Below are positions 1 to 11,094 of a DNA stretch of 64,000 nucleotides, piece after piece. The DNA is from Plumapathes pennacea (taxonomy: Eukaryota; Cnidaria; Anthozoa; Antipatharia; Myriopathidae), in the NCBI GenBank assembly GCA_964036295.1, contig OZ038466.1, forward strand, positions 26,295,997-26,359,996, read 5' to 3'. The notes beneath the pieces are model-generated. The model ran no database searches. It saw only the letters and a program-made list of their open reading frames with translations, and was not told where the DNA came from. The number at the start of each line of letters is the position of its first letter. Position 1 is the stretch's first letter. A program made the translations under genes and the position numbers.

Positions 1-366
1 TTTGTCGGCTAAAATTAGTTTGCACCATATATAGAAACTGTGCGAGTCCGAATGTTTCGACTGAATGTTTGTTTGGTAATGAATGTTGCTCTGTCATGAC
101 AACAGCTCCGCCGGTATCTTGTTGATACAACTTTCGTTTTGCCCGCTCACTCGTGTTCTGACCTTCAGTATTTGTTGTCGTCGTATCAACGCAACCAAGG
201 TCGGATTTCCAATACTTCACGCACGATTAAATTATTCATTGAAGCGAGGGGCTTCTGAATTGGTTCCGTGGGAAAAACCGCAAAAAGAATCGTTCGGCCT
301 CATACAATAATTTAGTTGCATCTTAAACCGTGATGAAATGACCAGAACTGGTTAAACAAATCCACG
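1..366. other. 5' flank of the first receptor gene
   Basis: No gene is supported here. The stretch directly precedes the first receptor start codon and probably holds its promoter and 5' UTR. The short open frame at 83-310 has no signal peptide, domain or splice context and is regarded as chance. Confidence 0.4.
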
Positions 367-3230
367 ATGGACTGCAAGAGTGAGTTGAAAAGGATGGCTT
401 ACCTGATGTTCCTCGCCATTACAGGTAAGTTATGTATTTCATTGATGTTTGATTTATCGCGCTTAGAAGTCATTCGATTCATACATAATTTACTTGATCT
501 TGCCGAATATTCCAACACAAAGGTCGAGATTAAACATGTCCGGCGTAATTTACACCGTTCGATTTTACGCAAATATAGGTAGTACAGCCTCTCCGGCAAT
601 GGGGAGCTTAAGTAAACTAGGACGGCGACGGCAACGCCGCACAATTTTGTCCATATTCCTTATGTCTTTGTAACTTTGCCTATTCTTAGGTTGTTCAATT
701 TGTTTCGTTTCAATTTGTCGACGTTCTATTGCGTTCAGGCGTCTCTTACACTCTTACCAAGACAAAAAAACATGACCCTCTTACCAAACAAATCTTGCAA
801 TTCTTGACTCCTATTAAAATTAATTAACTGCTATTATGCATATTGAGTACAATAGTTTACCGACCCTTACCCCTATCCCCTGTTTGTTTCTTTTCAGCTT
901 TCCATGTTGAGGCATCAACAAATGCGTCACACGAGCACGTGTTGCGACAATTTCTGTTTACAGACTATGATAAGAATGTGCGTCCAGTTTTGGACCCACG
1001 GACGGCGATAGAATTGGAACTTGACATAGAACTCAGCAAATTGGTCAAAGTGGTAAATACTTCTTTATAAGATGATCTTTTGTCGATTTCGCGGCTCGTT
1101 GAGCACCGAAGTTGCCAACATGTGTCAGACGGAGGGATCTCTGTTGGCAACAGTTGAAAACCTCACTTTATTTAATGGCCTCGTACTTGTAAAACTGGTT
1201 TGCGATTGGCGACAAAGCTCAAATGTTGCTCGTGATCTTAGGCATGGAAGTGAGATTTTCAGCTGTTGCTCCATGATGCTTTTTTGCTCGCTCGCAACTT
1301 CTGTGCTCAATTCGAGAGATTGACGAGCCTAGTGTACATTCCTCTGTTGAGTTTAGTGGAGCTGTTAGTAAGGGCTCATCGGTTTGTTTGTTGCGCCGTT
1401 TACAGGACAACAAGCAGCAGCTTATGACGACAAGCCTGTGGGTCAAACAGGTGAGAAGAAACGTCGAGTATTTACGAGAGACCTTATTATCTCTGGGCTT
1501 TTACATATGGAAACTGTGTCCAGGGGAGAGAAGAAATTGTCCAGTCGCGTCACTTGTCAACCGCCGCTGACACGGTTATGTTTTTGTTTTGTTTTTACAG
1601 GTTTGGAATAATCCATTCCTGAAGTGGGAACCATCCAAGTTTGGCTACATCCGGAGGATTCTTGTCCCGCCGACGGAGATCTGGGTCCCGGACACCGTAT
1701 TGTACAACAAGTAAGACATACGCGACTCAGACAAACGGTTACCGACTAGGGAGGGGAGGGGCGGGGGAGGGCGTACTGTACAACAAGTAAGAATGCGCGA
1801 CACAGGACAAACGGTTACTGACTCGAATATTAACACTAAATTAGTTCTTGCACCTGGAGAGGGGAGGGCGTACTTTTCTAATAAGATACGACTGCATATG
1901 GTAACGTGAAGATATGAGAAAAATGGTAACTACTTTATTTGTTACTTGTCCAAAACGACTCTAATGATGAAGGGTCTCTGTTGAAAGTCTGTCAATAAAA
2001 GAAGCAAGTGTATAGGTGTGATAAAATGAACGTCAGCAATGTATGTTTTTGTTACCACAGCGGTGACGAAAGCATCTCATTAGCTGGTCACTTGAACAAG
2101 TTCCAGACCTCGGTGATCGTGAAGCATGATGGGACCAACCTTTGGATGTCTCCCGCCACGTTCACCAGCACATGCGCAATAAACACGCGGCTCTGGCCGT
2201 TTGACATTCAAAAGTGCAGTATGACGTTTGGCTCGTGGACTCTGAGCAGGAATCTACTCGTTTTGTCCAATAACACACAGAAGAAATTAAACAATTATGC
2301 AGGCAAGTAAAGTCCAACTGAACCATCACTTGCGCGCGATAGTTTTACAAATTGGATCGGCTATCCAAGCTTGATGGGCCACAAATGATCCGTAGAAGTT
2401 TTGCGTATTAACACACAAGGAATCAGTTAACATTTGCGCGCGTGTAAAATATTTCTTGAACGAGTTACAGTATATTGTGTACAATGTGGTTCTCTCGTTT
2501 TTACTCAGATATTCCTATTTCAGATGCATTTGTAACAAACGGCGATTGGACGATAGTCTCGCTCAAAGTTGAGCGCAACGAACACTTGTACAGTTGTTGC
2601 GAGAACACTTTCAGCGACGTGACGTTCAGCATCATCATGCGCCGCAAACCGTTGTACTACATCATGTATCTCATTGTACCCTGTTTCTTTCTCGCTTTGC
2701 TCACGCTCGCCGGATTCCAAATTCCAACCGAGAATGGAGAGAGAATCGGATTTAACATGACCATCCTGCTGGGCATGACTGTGTACCTGCTGCTCATCGC
2801 TGGATATTTACCTGAAACCTCCGACGAAGTTCCCCTTCTGGGCGTTTATTTCATCCTCACTATCGCTGGGATGGTGCTGGCGGTAATCGCCACTATAGTT
2901 GTGCTCAAGATACACTTCGGTAAATGGACTCCTTGTCAAAAGAGTCGCCGGGCAAAGAGCAACAAGAAATGCTCTCCATCACACGCTGCCGCAGTCAACC
3001 AAGCCGCCCAGGACAGCGATAAATTGGAAATGCAATCCTGTCACTCAGAGTTGAACGAAACAACACCCGAGAGGAGAGATGAGCGTAAAACACAGGACCA
3101 GGAAGCCAGGGAAGCGCGGGAATTCGCCGCAAAAGTGGATCGCATCCTTTTCTGGGTGTTCCTGGTTTACGTGATCGTTTGTTTCGTCGCTGTTTATGCT
3201 AATGCTTCAGCAAGCGATGACTTTGATTAA
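367..3230 (+). CDS. Nicotinic-type (alpha-like) Cys-loop ligand-gated ion channel subunit, gene 1
   Basis: Exons 367-424, 898-1052, 1406-1450, 1601-1710, 2061-2302 and 2524-3230 join in frame to 438 aa. The order is signal peptide (about 1-26), extracellular ligand-binding domain, Cys-loop C161-C175 with WPFD inside, loop B GSWT, the vicinal cysteine pair C228-C229 (YSCCENTF) that marks alpha-type subunits, then four membrane helices (about 247-267, 277-297, 309-331, 410-432). M2 begins GERIGF, so the cation-selectivity glutamate ring is present. The outer-ring position reads IAGYLPE, with Gly where the paralogue and vertebrate alpha7 carry Glu. The family forms pentameric acetylcholine-gated cation channels in the plasma membrane; the ligand here is unproven. 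Intron 5 uses a GC donor (2303-2304). The gene is paralogous to the one at 7523-11094, with identical lengths for exons 3, 4 and 6. Confidence 0.9.
602..745 (-). repeat. Partial copy of a MITE inside receptor intron 1
   Basis: From GGGAGCTTAAG at 602 the sequence runs parallel, with scattered differences, to the reverse complement of 27933 downward. Shared blocks include AGGACGGCGACGGCAACG, then TATTCCTTATG and TTTGTAACTTTGCCT. Only one end of the element is present, so this is a truncated insertion. No coding role is seen. Confidence 0.7.
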
Positions 3231-3682
3231 AAACGTGTATCGAGGTAAACTGCAGTCTGAACCCAAAGCTCCGACTCGGAGATACGCACGAGAAAAAAAA
3301 AAAAAAAAAGATTTGAACTGCATTCGGTGCATGCAACAACTTTGTAAATACATTAGATACGCGCACATCCACACACGCACGCACGCGCTTAGCACACGCA
3401 CAAAAAAGACATTACTTACTCAATCTAGTGGCACTTTTACAGTCGAATCAGCGGTCACTGCGTAAATTTAGACAAGAAAGCAAACTCAACTTCAGTTTTC
3501 ATAGTCCGTGATCCAGGAAAGTTAAAGCAACAATTTGTTTAACATTTCTTTAGCAAGAGTTGTGCCCAACAAGAACGCGACTTGCACAGATGAAATTAGA
3601 AAGTACATATTTTCTCGATATTCAGTTTATTTGATGACAACTCTAAAATTTGACAGACTTTCCCTTCTTTTCTTGCCGAGGT
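3231..3682. other. 3' flank of receptor gene 1
   Basis: It contains an A-run near 3293-3309 and a CA/CG-rich low-complexity patch near 3361-3400. From about 3507 begins the block that is duplicated again at about 4083. No gene seen. Confidence 0.4.
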
Positions 3683-3879
3683 TTAGTTTTTCAGGACCTT
3701 GTAAGTAATTATATAGCCGTAGCGGTACTTGGGGTCATCAGGTGTTTTGTGCGTCTCCATCTTCTTCCTAGAAATAAGCTCCCACGTGTTCACCTTTTCC
3801 AGGAATTCACACGTGCTACTGTACCCGTGTTCAGCGGTATCGTACGATTTCGCGCGGATCGCGAAAATAACAAGTCCAC
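3683..3879 (-). CDS. Second copy of the METTL27 terminal exon
   Basis: This 197-nt block repeats the last coding exon of the methyltransferase gene. It keeps a usable acceptor (TTCAG before 3879), the same splice phase (two bases completing a Gly codon) and an intact frame to a TAA at 3683. It encodes 65 residues of which roughly a dozen differ from the proximal copy (for example IFAIR against IFTIR); most differences are conservative, and both end ITYKVLKN. Such a copy could be an alternative last exon giving a second C-terminus, or a duplicate drifting under little constraint. Flanking sequence is duplicated too, so this is a tandem DNA duplication rather than retroposition. Confidence 0.75.
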
Positions 3880-4445
3880 CTGAATAAAAATACTTTTGTC
3901 AACCCTAAAATACCCCACCTATTCAAAACTGTTTTTCTTAAAACTTCTGAAACAGAAAAAGACCGTGGGAGAAAGGGGAGCAGCAGATGTGCAGAATAAG
4001 CAACGAGAGACGAGACAAGAAGAGAAGGTAGCAGAGGAATGTAAGTTTAATGGCCAGGACAACAGATTCAACAGTGTTTGTAGTTCTTGAACCAGGAAAG
4101 TCAAAGCAACAATTTGTTTTAACAATATTTTAAACGTAAGTTCTGCCCACGAAAAACGCGGGATGCACAAGAGGTGAAACTTTACGTCAATATAGTTGTA
4201 ATCTTTAAAACTCGGCAAATTTGCTAACGCTAACTTGCATTAACGCTGATAACAGTCAAACAAGAAGCTACCAACTTGCATTTTTTACCAAATCAGTGAA
4301 GAAACTTTTTCGTATTTACAGGGGTCCAGCTAGTATAGAAATAATGATGGGGCTGACCAAGAAAAGTGACGTCACAGAACATGTTCACGATGTTCAGTTT
4401 ATTGATGACAAATGCTCAAATTTGACAGTATTTTTTTGTCGATGT

Positions 4446-5604
4446 TTAGTTTTTCAGGACCTTGTAGGTGATTACGTAGCCGTAGCGGAACTTGGGGTCA
4501 TCAGGTGTTTTGTGCATCTCAAACTTATTCCTAGAAATCAGCTCCCACGTGTTCTCCTTTTCCAGGAATTCACACGCGCTACTGTAGCCGTGTTCAGCGG
4601 CGTTGTACGATTCCGTACGGATCGTGAAAATAACAAGTCCGCCTGAATAGAAAGATTTCTGTCAACCCTAAAATATCCGACCTACTCTTTTCTTAAGACT
4701 TCTGAAACAGAAAAAAACCGTGGGAGATAGGGGAGTAGGTAGACAATAAACAGCGAGACAGGGGAGCACACGGACGATGAGACATGAAGAGAGGGGAGCA
4801 GAAAAGAAAAAAATGGGTAAAAGACAGACAGCAAAGAACCGGGGAGCAAAAGTGGAACAGGAGACGGAAAGGGGGAAGAGTTAGAATCGATCAGACAATG
4901 TTTGGCCAGCCCAAATCTACCTCTTACCTGGCTTCACTTGCCGTGCAACTTCGCGCAGCCCTTCAGCCCTGGCTTGTCCTACAGCAAATGTTCCCGCGGA
5001 CAATAACGCGTCATACGTCCCAGTCTCCACCTCGGGGATCGGTGTGCCGGTCAGCGGCGCACAAATCAACCGCTTGTAGACGTTCTTCTTTTCGGCAATA
5101 TTCAGCATTTCCTGTGAAATATCCAAAGCATCCAAGTTGGTGAATCCGCGGCTCGTCAGGAATTCCCCAATCAGCCCAGTCCCTGCCCCTGCGTCCATGA
5201 TCTTCATTCCTTTATCAACCCTCGGCACCAGTCCAGCGAGAGCGGCCTCCAGAGCTTCTACGCACTGAATGTGAGCCTGGTAACCTGCACCGGCAATGCC
5301 CTGTGCGCCAGATCGAGGCAGGATAAACGAAATGTGTGTTAGAACACGCTTACCTGTACCAGCAAAAAAGGTTGGAAACCAAGATTGACGGTTTAAGTCG
5401 TTCACTGTGAAAATAATGGTCCAACGTGCAGTTGTTTTCATTGTAGAATTAGTTGTACTGCTTATTGTTGTTACTGTTTTGATGTTGTGTTACCTGTTCA
5501 TACGTGCTCGCCCATTGGTCGAATATACGCCTGTTGTCTTCAGTCGTTGCGTCCGCTGTCAGTCCCAGGATGGAGTCTGGGTATGAGTGTCCAGCGCTCG
5601 TCAT
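4446..5604 (-). CDS. METTL27: METTL27 (WBSCR27)-like SAM-dependent methyltransferase
   Basis: Exons on the minus strand are 5604-5494, 5300-4928 and 4642-4446, joining to 226 aa. The N-terminus contains FDQWASTYEQ, the helix that precedes the class I methyltransferase fold in this family. SAM-binding motif I is MDAGAGTG (about 72-79), followed by LDALDISQEML (about 94-104) for the ribose-binding acidic region, then VKPGGLVIFTIR split across the last intron. Human METTL27 is about 245 aa, so the length fits. The substrate is unknown for the family. The gene lies between the two receptor paralogues on the opposite strand. Its terminal exon has a second intact copy at 3683-3879. Confidence 0.87.
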
Positions 5605-7522
5605 GATGGAACTCTAACAAACACAAAAACAACGATGCGAGATAAAACTTGGTCAGTGGGAAAATGTAGAACATGGAAGTTATGCTGTGATCATAAAAAT
5701 GGTCGACACCCATTGCTTTGCTCCAAGCCCTGCGCGGTTACGAAGCCGTGACCTTTGGTACCCGGAAGGCGTGATGAAAAGTTGTCTCGCATATTTAATA
5801 GGTTACCGTATCTCTATGGGACCACTAAAAGCTCAAAAAAAGTGCCCGTGACGTGCGCGATATCGGCGCTGGCTCTGTTAGTCGCCTACCTCTTCAAAAG
5901 GTTTTCTGACACTTCGATGAGCAATTTATGTCTGCTATTAAATACGGCTTGTAATGTATATTTCGACAGTGAACAAACACGTCCCCACGAACGGATAAGA
6001 ACAACCAAATTTTAGACTGTCTAAAAAAGTTGGGCCGGTCATGAAGCGGCTCACTAATACCTTGACCAATCCAGCTGCAAACACAACATTCACACAAATC
6101 TTTCGATAGTCATCCGAAAACGGTTCCAATAATTGTTGCGTAACTCAGCGGCTTGATGGCATTGCTCAATGAGCACGAGTAGCCCGCTCTAGGCGGGCCT
6201 CGCTTGCAGTTTGCGGGACGGGATTCCTAACCCAAACCCTAACGTACATTAACCCAAACCCCATCCCATACTTTAGATATTCGTTCGCCAGAATGCATTT
6301 CGTTTTTTTCATTTACTTGACGTGGTTGTTTGAACATGATTAGCAAGTATGTCGGTATAAATATGTATTTCATCAAAAGAGTGGCAAGCAAGAAATGACT
6401 TCGTCGGCTAGCTGTGTCACCTTGAATCAAAACCTGTAAACTCTTGCTCACCTCAGAATCCCGTAACTCCCATAAGAATACGCCCGGTCACGCTTGGTGA
6501 AGGTGAAATTCAATCGGTTTACACCAGTCACGTTTGGAATTTAGTTCCCAGCCTCCAGGAATGTAATGGACAAATAGCGTTTGGGGCAGTCAAATCTCAA
6601 AATTTTTAGAAGCTAGAAGCTCGCTTTAAGGTTTGGAAACTGGTCATATTTTATTATTCCTCCTCTGTCTCTCTTTGGTTGTTTTTACGTAAAAGACGTA
6701 AAACCAAAGGCTAACACGATTGATTTCGACTGTGAATCCGACTGAATCGTTTGGGAAATGTTCTTGTTCAGATGATTATCGATGACTGCCGCAACAATAG
6801 ATCTTACCCTGCTTTTTTCTTTTTTTCTTATTTTGCGTGATAACCACAAATAAAGTACTCAAAGGAATTCAATGCATGTTGATTTTAATAGATTATTTAC
6901 TGATGACTTGAGTAACACAATTTGTAGATTGTAGAATCAATCTCAAAATCAAGTTCTGTTAATTTTGAAATTTGCAATTTCATAACTTCGTGTTCGAGGA
7001 AAGTGTAATAATACTGACATTGCTCTGAAACGTCATCACTGAGCGGGACAGTGCTTTACGTGGGCCGTTTTTCGTAATGGTTTTTTTTTGTTTTTGTTTT
7101 TGTTGTTGTTCCTGATTGGCCATGCAAGAATTTGTTTGGACAAATACAAGCACATAGCAGCAAGCACACGGCCTCGCATTATTATTACTTTTGAGAGTCA
7201 ATCCAAAACCACTGTATTATTTTACGAACGAAGTTCCATGAACGTAATCAACCCAAATTTTTTAAGAATATTTGTTCGCGCGCGAACAAATATTCGTACA
7301 ACTAGTGCACTACTCATTAACTCCGCTTAAGCCGGAGATCGACTTTTTGTCATTCATTCCGTCGTGTTTGTGATGGGTCTCTATAAACAAAAAATCTCAG
7401 AGGAATTACCTATTCATGTGCAAATCATAATTACGTCTTTTTTCAAATCCGAACTCAAGCTTCAGTGCTGCCGTGCCAAGCGGATGAGTGGACCGTGCTC
7501 TGTCCTCAGATTCTTGGCAGCA
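5605..7522. other. Intergenic stretch between METTL27 and receptor gene 2
   Basis: No coding exon is supported. It holds a short telomere-like patch (CCCTAACCCAAACCCTAAC, around 6225-6245) and a perfect 30-bp palindrome at 7266-7295. The rest is AT-rich sequence with no structure I can interpret. Confidence 0.4.
7266..7295. repeat. Perfect 30-bp palindrome
   Basis: The left arm GAATATTTGTTCGCG is followed with no spacer by its exact reverse complement. The symmetry breaks on both sides (A at 7265, G at 7296). It lies about 230 bp upstream of the receptor gene 2 start codon. Confidence 0.9.
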
Positions 7523-10500
7523 ATGACAGCGTCGAAAGAAAGTTGGTATCTTTCGCTCCTGGTCATTGGATTTTTACTCGAGATTCAGCAAGGTACGTAT
7601 TGTCAGTAAAACCAACACGTCAAATTACTCTCGGCTTACAAGTTAAAAGGTTGTCGGTTTGGTGTTGTGGGTCCTACACTCGTATGATTGAGACTTATGG
7701 TTGGTAAAGCCTTTGCATTTAACATACTACCTTACTCTTGCTTGTCTCTCACGGCGAAAGCTATTAAAGGTCACTGTATTTTAGAGAAACGAATTCAGTT
7801 TATGGCGGCGATTAACAACGAATCTTCCCAGCGGCATGCATCACTATTTACTTGTAAGAGGAGTTCTATAGCTTTTCCACGGTTTTGTATCAAGTTCTAT
7901 GACTTCTATCTCTGCTTGAATTATAGTCACTAGTTTGTAATTCTGTGTTGTCACATAACTTGTGTCCCTTGAGAATAGATAATTATGTACCTTTACACTG
8001 CAGTGCTTTACAATACTTGGTCTATTCTGACTGAGTAAACCTCGTGCGCCAACTAAGAAATACGAAATAATTCAGTGGGGAAAATAAATCATTTTCAGCA
8101 TCATGTGACACCAAACTTCTCTGATTACAAGCACACCAAATGGAAAAAAAACAATATCTGAAATGTCCAATGTTGAATCAATCAGGGAAACAGCAGCACA
8201 GGAGTTTAATCAGTCCGTAGTGTTAATTAGTCCTTCGAGTAGACCTCGTTTAAGGTTTAGTGGAAAAATGAGCCAAAAAGTAACAATAGAGTTGATTGAA
8301 TCACAGTCAGGATGTAGTACGACTAGTGTTTAGCATTTTGATTTATATTTCTTAGTTATTGTGTTTCCGGCAAATGACTTGTAATCATGGCATGAACATT
8401 TTGTTTGTTGCCGACAGGATTCGTAGCTGCCACAGCACAAACAGCGGAAAAAAAGCTGCGACTGAAACTGTTCGGCAGCTACGACAAATCTGTTAGACCT
8501 GTGAAAAAGCCGGATCAATTTGTGAACGTTTCGTTTTCGTTCAAACTTAGTAAAATTGTGGAACTGGTAAGTACGTGAACATCATATACTGTGTTTTTCA
8601 TTATAACTAGTGTATAATAAACTCATGCCCATCCATATATAATGAGGGAAGGAAAGTTTCTTCAAAAAGTTCGTCTTTTCGTGGACTCTATAGGAGATAA
8701 ATAAAAACGGCAAAAGTGTTTTCATTACGAGTTGCCAATTTTTTATCCCTGAGAAACATTTGAATCTTGACGTCATAGTGAGCCATTTTTTTAGGCAATA
8801 TCCGGTGTTGTGTCCAATGCTCTAGTAGCCTAAAATGTCAGTTTCTCGCCCGGGGCTTGGGTTGAGGGCCGAGGAGACGACTGACGTTTCAGGCTACTCT
8901 AGCCAGCTCCACCATAAACTAAACTTCGATCCGTGAAATGACTTAGAAACCAAGAGTAATGTCGGCATGTTAGCTCCTACTTCTTCATATAAACCAGGCA
9001 GCAAGCAAGGTGTAATTGTGTTGTGTTTACGTCACAGGACAACAAGAACCAACTGCTCACCACAGACGCATGGGTTACGCAGGTGCGTACTGAACAAGCC
9101 GCTGACAAAATTTAGTATTGAGTAGATTAAAGTACAATACCTTTAAACGACTTAGTTGATCCTCTTGATTGCGCTTGTGCAGGAATGGCACAATCCGTTT
9201 CTCAAGTGGAATGAGACAGAGAACGGAGGAATCCACACCATTCACGTTCCACCAGACGACGTGTGGGTCCCAGATATTGTGCTGTACAACAAGTGAGTCA
9301 CGTGACTTTATGATAACATGTAATGCATCAGAAGCGGAGCTAGGAAAACTTCTGATCGGTCAGTCCCGCCAAATGTACGAGCCGAGGGTACGAGCTTGGG
9401 TGTCCTGGAACATGCTCCCCAGGAAAAGCGTCATATTGCGCTTTATAGCCAATCTATAGCCAACTATAACGCCTGTAATAGTTTAAAGTTTATCTTGTTA
9501 CCATCCCGGCCCAGCAAGGGCTCAAAAACTATGATAAGCAAATGGAGCAATTATTCTTGAAAATGTTGAAAGCCGCATGACCAAATGTTACTCATTTCAA
9601 TATTCCAAAGACGTTACGCGGGCGACGCACACGAGTGTTGTACAACAAGCTGGTACTTGCAAATCTTTCGTCCGAACTTTTTAAAACTGCATTTCGTATC
9701 CGTATAAAGTTCCCGAGTCACGTCGTGTAGTGTTACGTTGGGCGATTACGATGCTACAGTTTGACGAGTGCAACAAGCTAGTTCAGCAAACTGATGTATA
9801 CACCTGTCAGTGTTTGACTTTTTTAGGGTTCGACTATTTTTATTTAGAGTTTGTTTAATTCTTTCCTTTTCTTCTCGCCAAATGCAGCGGCGATCAAAAT
9901 GTCTTGCTGTCAGGGTTTGTAGAGAAGTTCAAGACCTACGTGATTCTAGAGAGTAGTGGTCGAAGCAACTGGATGTCGCCAGCAACATTCAAGAGCTCGT
10001 GCACGCTGGACATCGAGTACTTCCCGTTCGACACACAAACATGCAGCCTCACGTTTGGCTCTTGGACTTACGACAACAGAATGCTTAAACTGTGGAAACT
10101 GCGCAGCGACCACTCTTTTGCAGGTTGGTGCACTACATTACTCGTGCGTCTAGTAGTCTGACAGTTAGAAGAATCTGCTTGCTTACGAATGCGACCACGC
10201 ACTATGCACGCACGCACACACAACTCATAACACGCGTGTCACAGGCGCAGAGAACTTGGCTCGTTTGCCTTTATGTAAGCCCACACATACTGCAGCTTGA
10301 TGTTAGGATATCGTAAGACGACGTGCAGAACAGTGGGTGCGCAGCAAGCCATACTGCATATCAAGTTTTTCTTACTTCTTTTGACAGACAAATTCACTTC
10401 CAGTGGCGAGTGGGATATTGAGAAAGTGAAGATAGAGAGAATAGATCAGAAGTACGACTGCTGTGAAAACCGTTTCTCTGACGTCACGTACTCGATCACC

Positions 10501-11094
10501 ATGACGCGGAAACCCTTGTATTACGTCATGTACCTAATCTTGCCGTGTCTCGTCATCTCGCTGCTCGTTCTGTTAAATTTCCTCATCCCCGCGGAAAGCG
10601 GTGAACGGATCGGCTTTTGTATCACAATTTTGCTCGCCATGAGTGTGTATCTTTTACTGGTCGCTGAATCCCTTCCAAAAACCTCCAAGAGTGTACCTCT
10701 GATTGGCTACTACTACATTGCCACCATGTTCGAAATTGCGTTGGCTCTTGCCGCAACGACCGCCACTCTCCGATGTCACCATGGCAATGGGAAACCTCCC
10801 ACGTGGTTGATTCGCATAACGAGCCGAAAAAACCGAAACAACGAAGTTAAAGCTTTTGAACACAGGCGGGACAAACCAGGTGACAAAGAGAAAGCGGGAT
10901 CGGTACAGGAGGGGGGTGGTGACAGTAAAGTCCTGGATGCCGTGTCCACACTAATCGAGCAGCAAAAAGACGACAGCGCTTCACGGGAACAGTGGAACGA
11001 GATATCCAGAGCCCTTGACAAGTTCTTTTTTGTTTTATTTTTCTTCTTGACGATTATTGTCGCACTTTGCACCCTCATTTTCCCCAGACTTTAG
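7523..11094 (+). CDS. Nicotinic-type (alpha-like) Cys-loop ligand-gated ion channel subunit, gene 2
   Basis: Exons 7523-7592, 8418-8566, 9038-9082, 9183-9292, 9888-10123 and 10388-11094 give 438 aa, the same total as gene 1. A hydrophobic leader (SLLVIGFLLE) opens the protein. The Cys-loop is C163-C177 with the canonical FPFD, loop B is GSWTY, and the vicinal cysteines are again C228-C229 (YDCCENRF). M2 starts GERIGF and ends VAESLPK, keeping the outer-ring Glu that gene 1 lacks. The M3-M4 loop is short and charged, and M4 is the very hydrophobic C-terminal segment. All six exons match gene 1 in phase, so the two arose by tandem duplication. An in-frame ATG at 7484 would add 13 residues; 7523 gives the better signal peptide. 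Ligand unknown. Confidence 0.9.
8822..8902. repeat. Imperfect hairpin-forming dispersed repeat in receptor gene 2 intron
   Basis: AGTAGCCTAAAATGTCAGTT is followed about 40 bp later by a near reverse complement (GACTGACGTTTCAGGCTACT), 17 of 20 positions pairing. Part of the right arm with its flank (GAGGAGACG then CTGA..TTTCAG) recurs around 17510-17540, so it is a dispersed element rather than a local structure. Confidence 0.5.

Noticed and set aside
6225-6275. Telomere-like CCCTAA words as a telomere or interstitial telomeric array
   Set aside because: Only a few degenerate units are present and they are surrounded by ordinary sequence.
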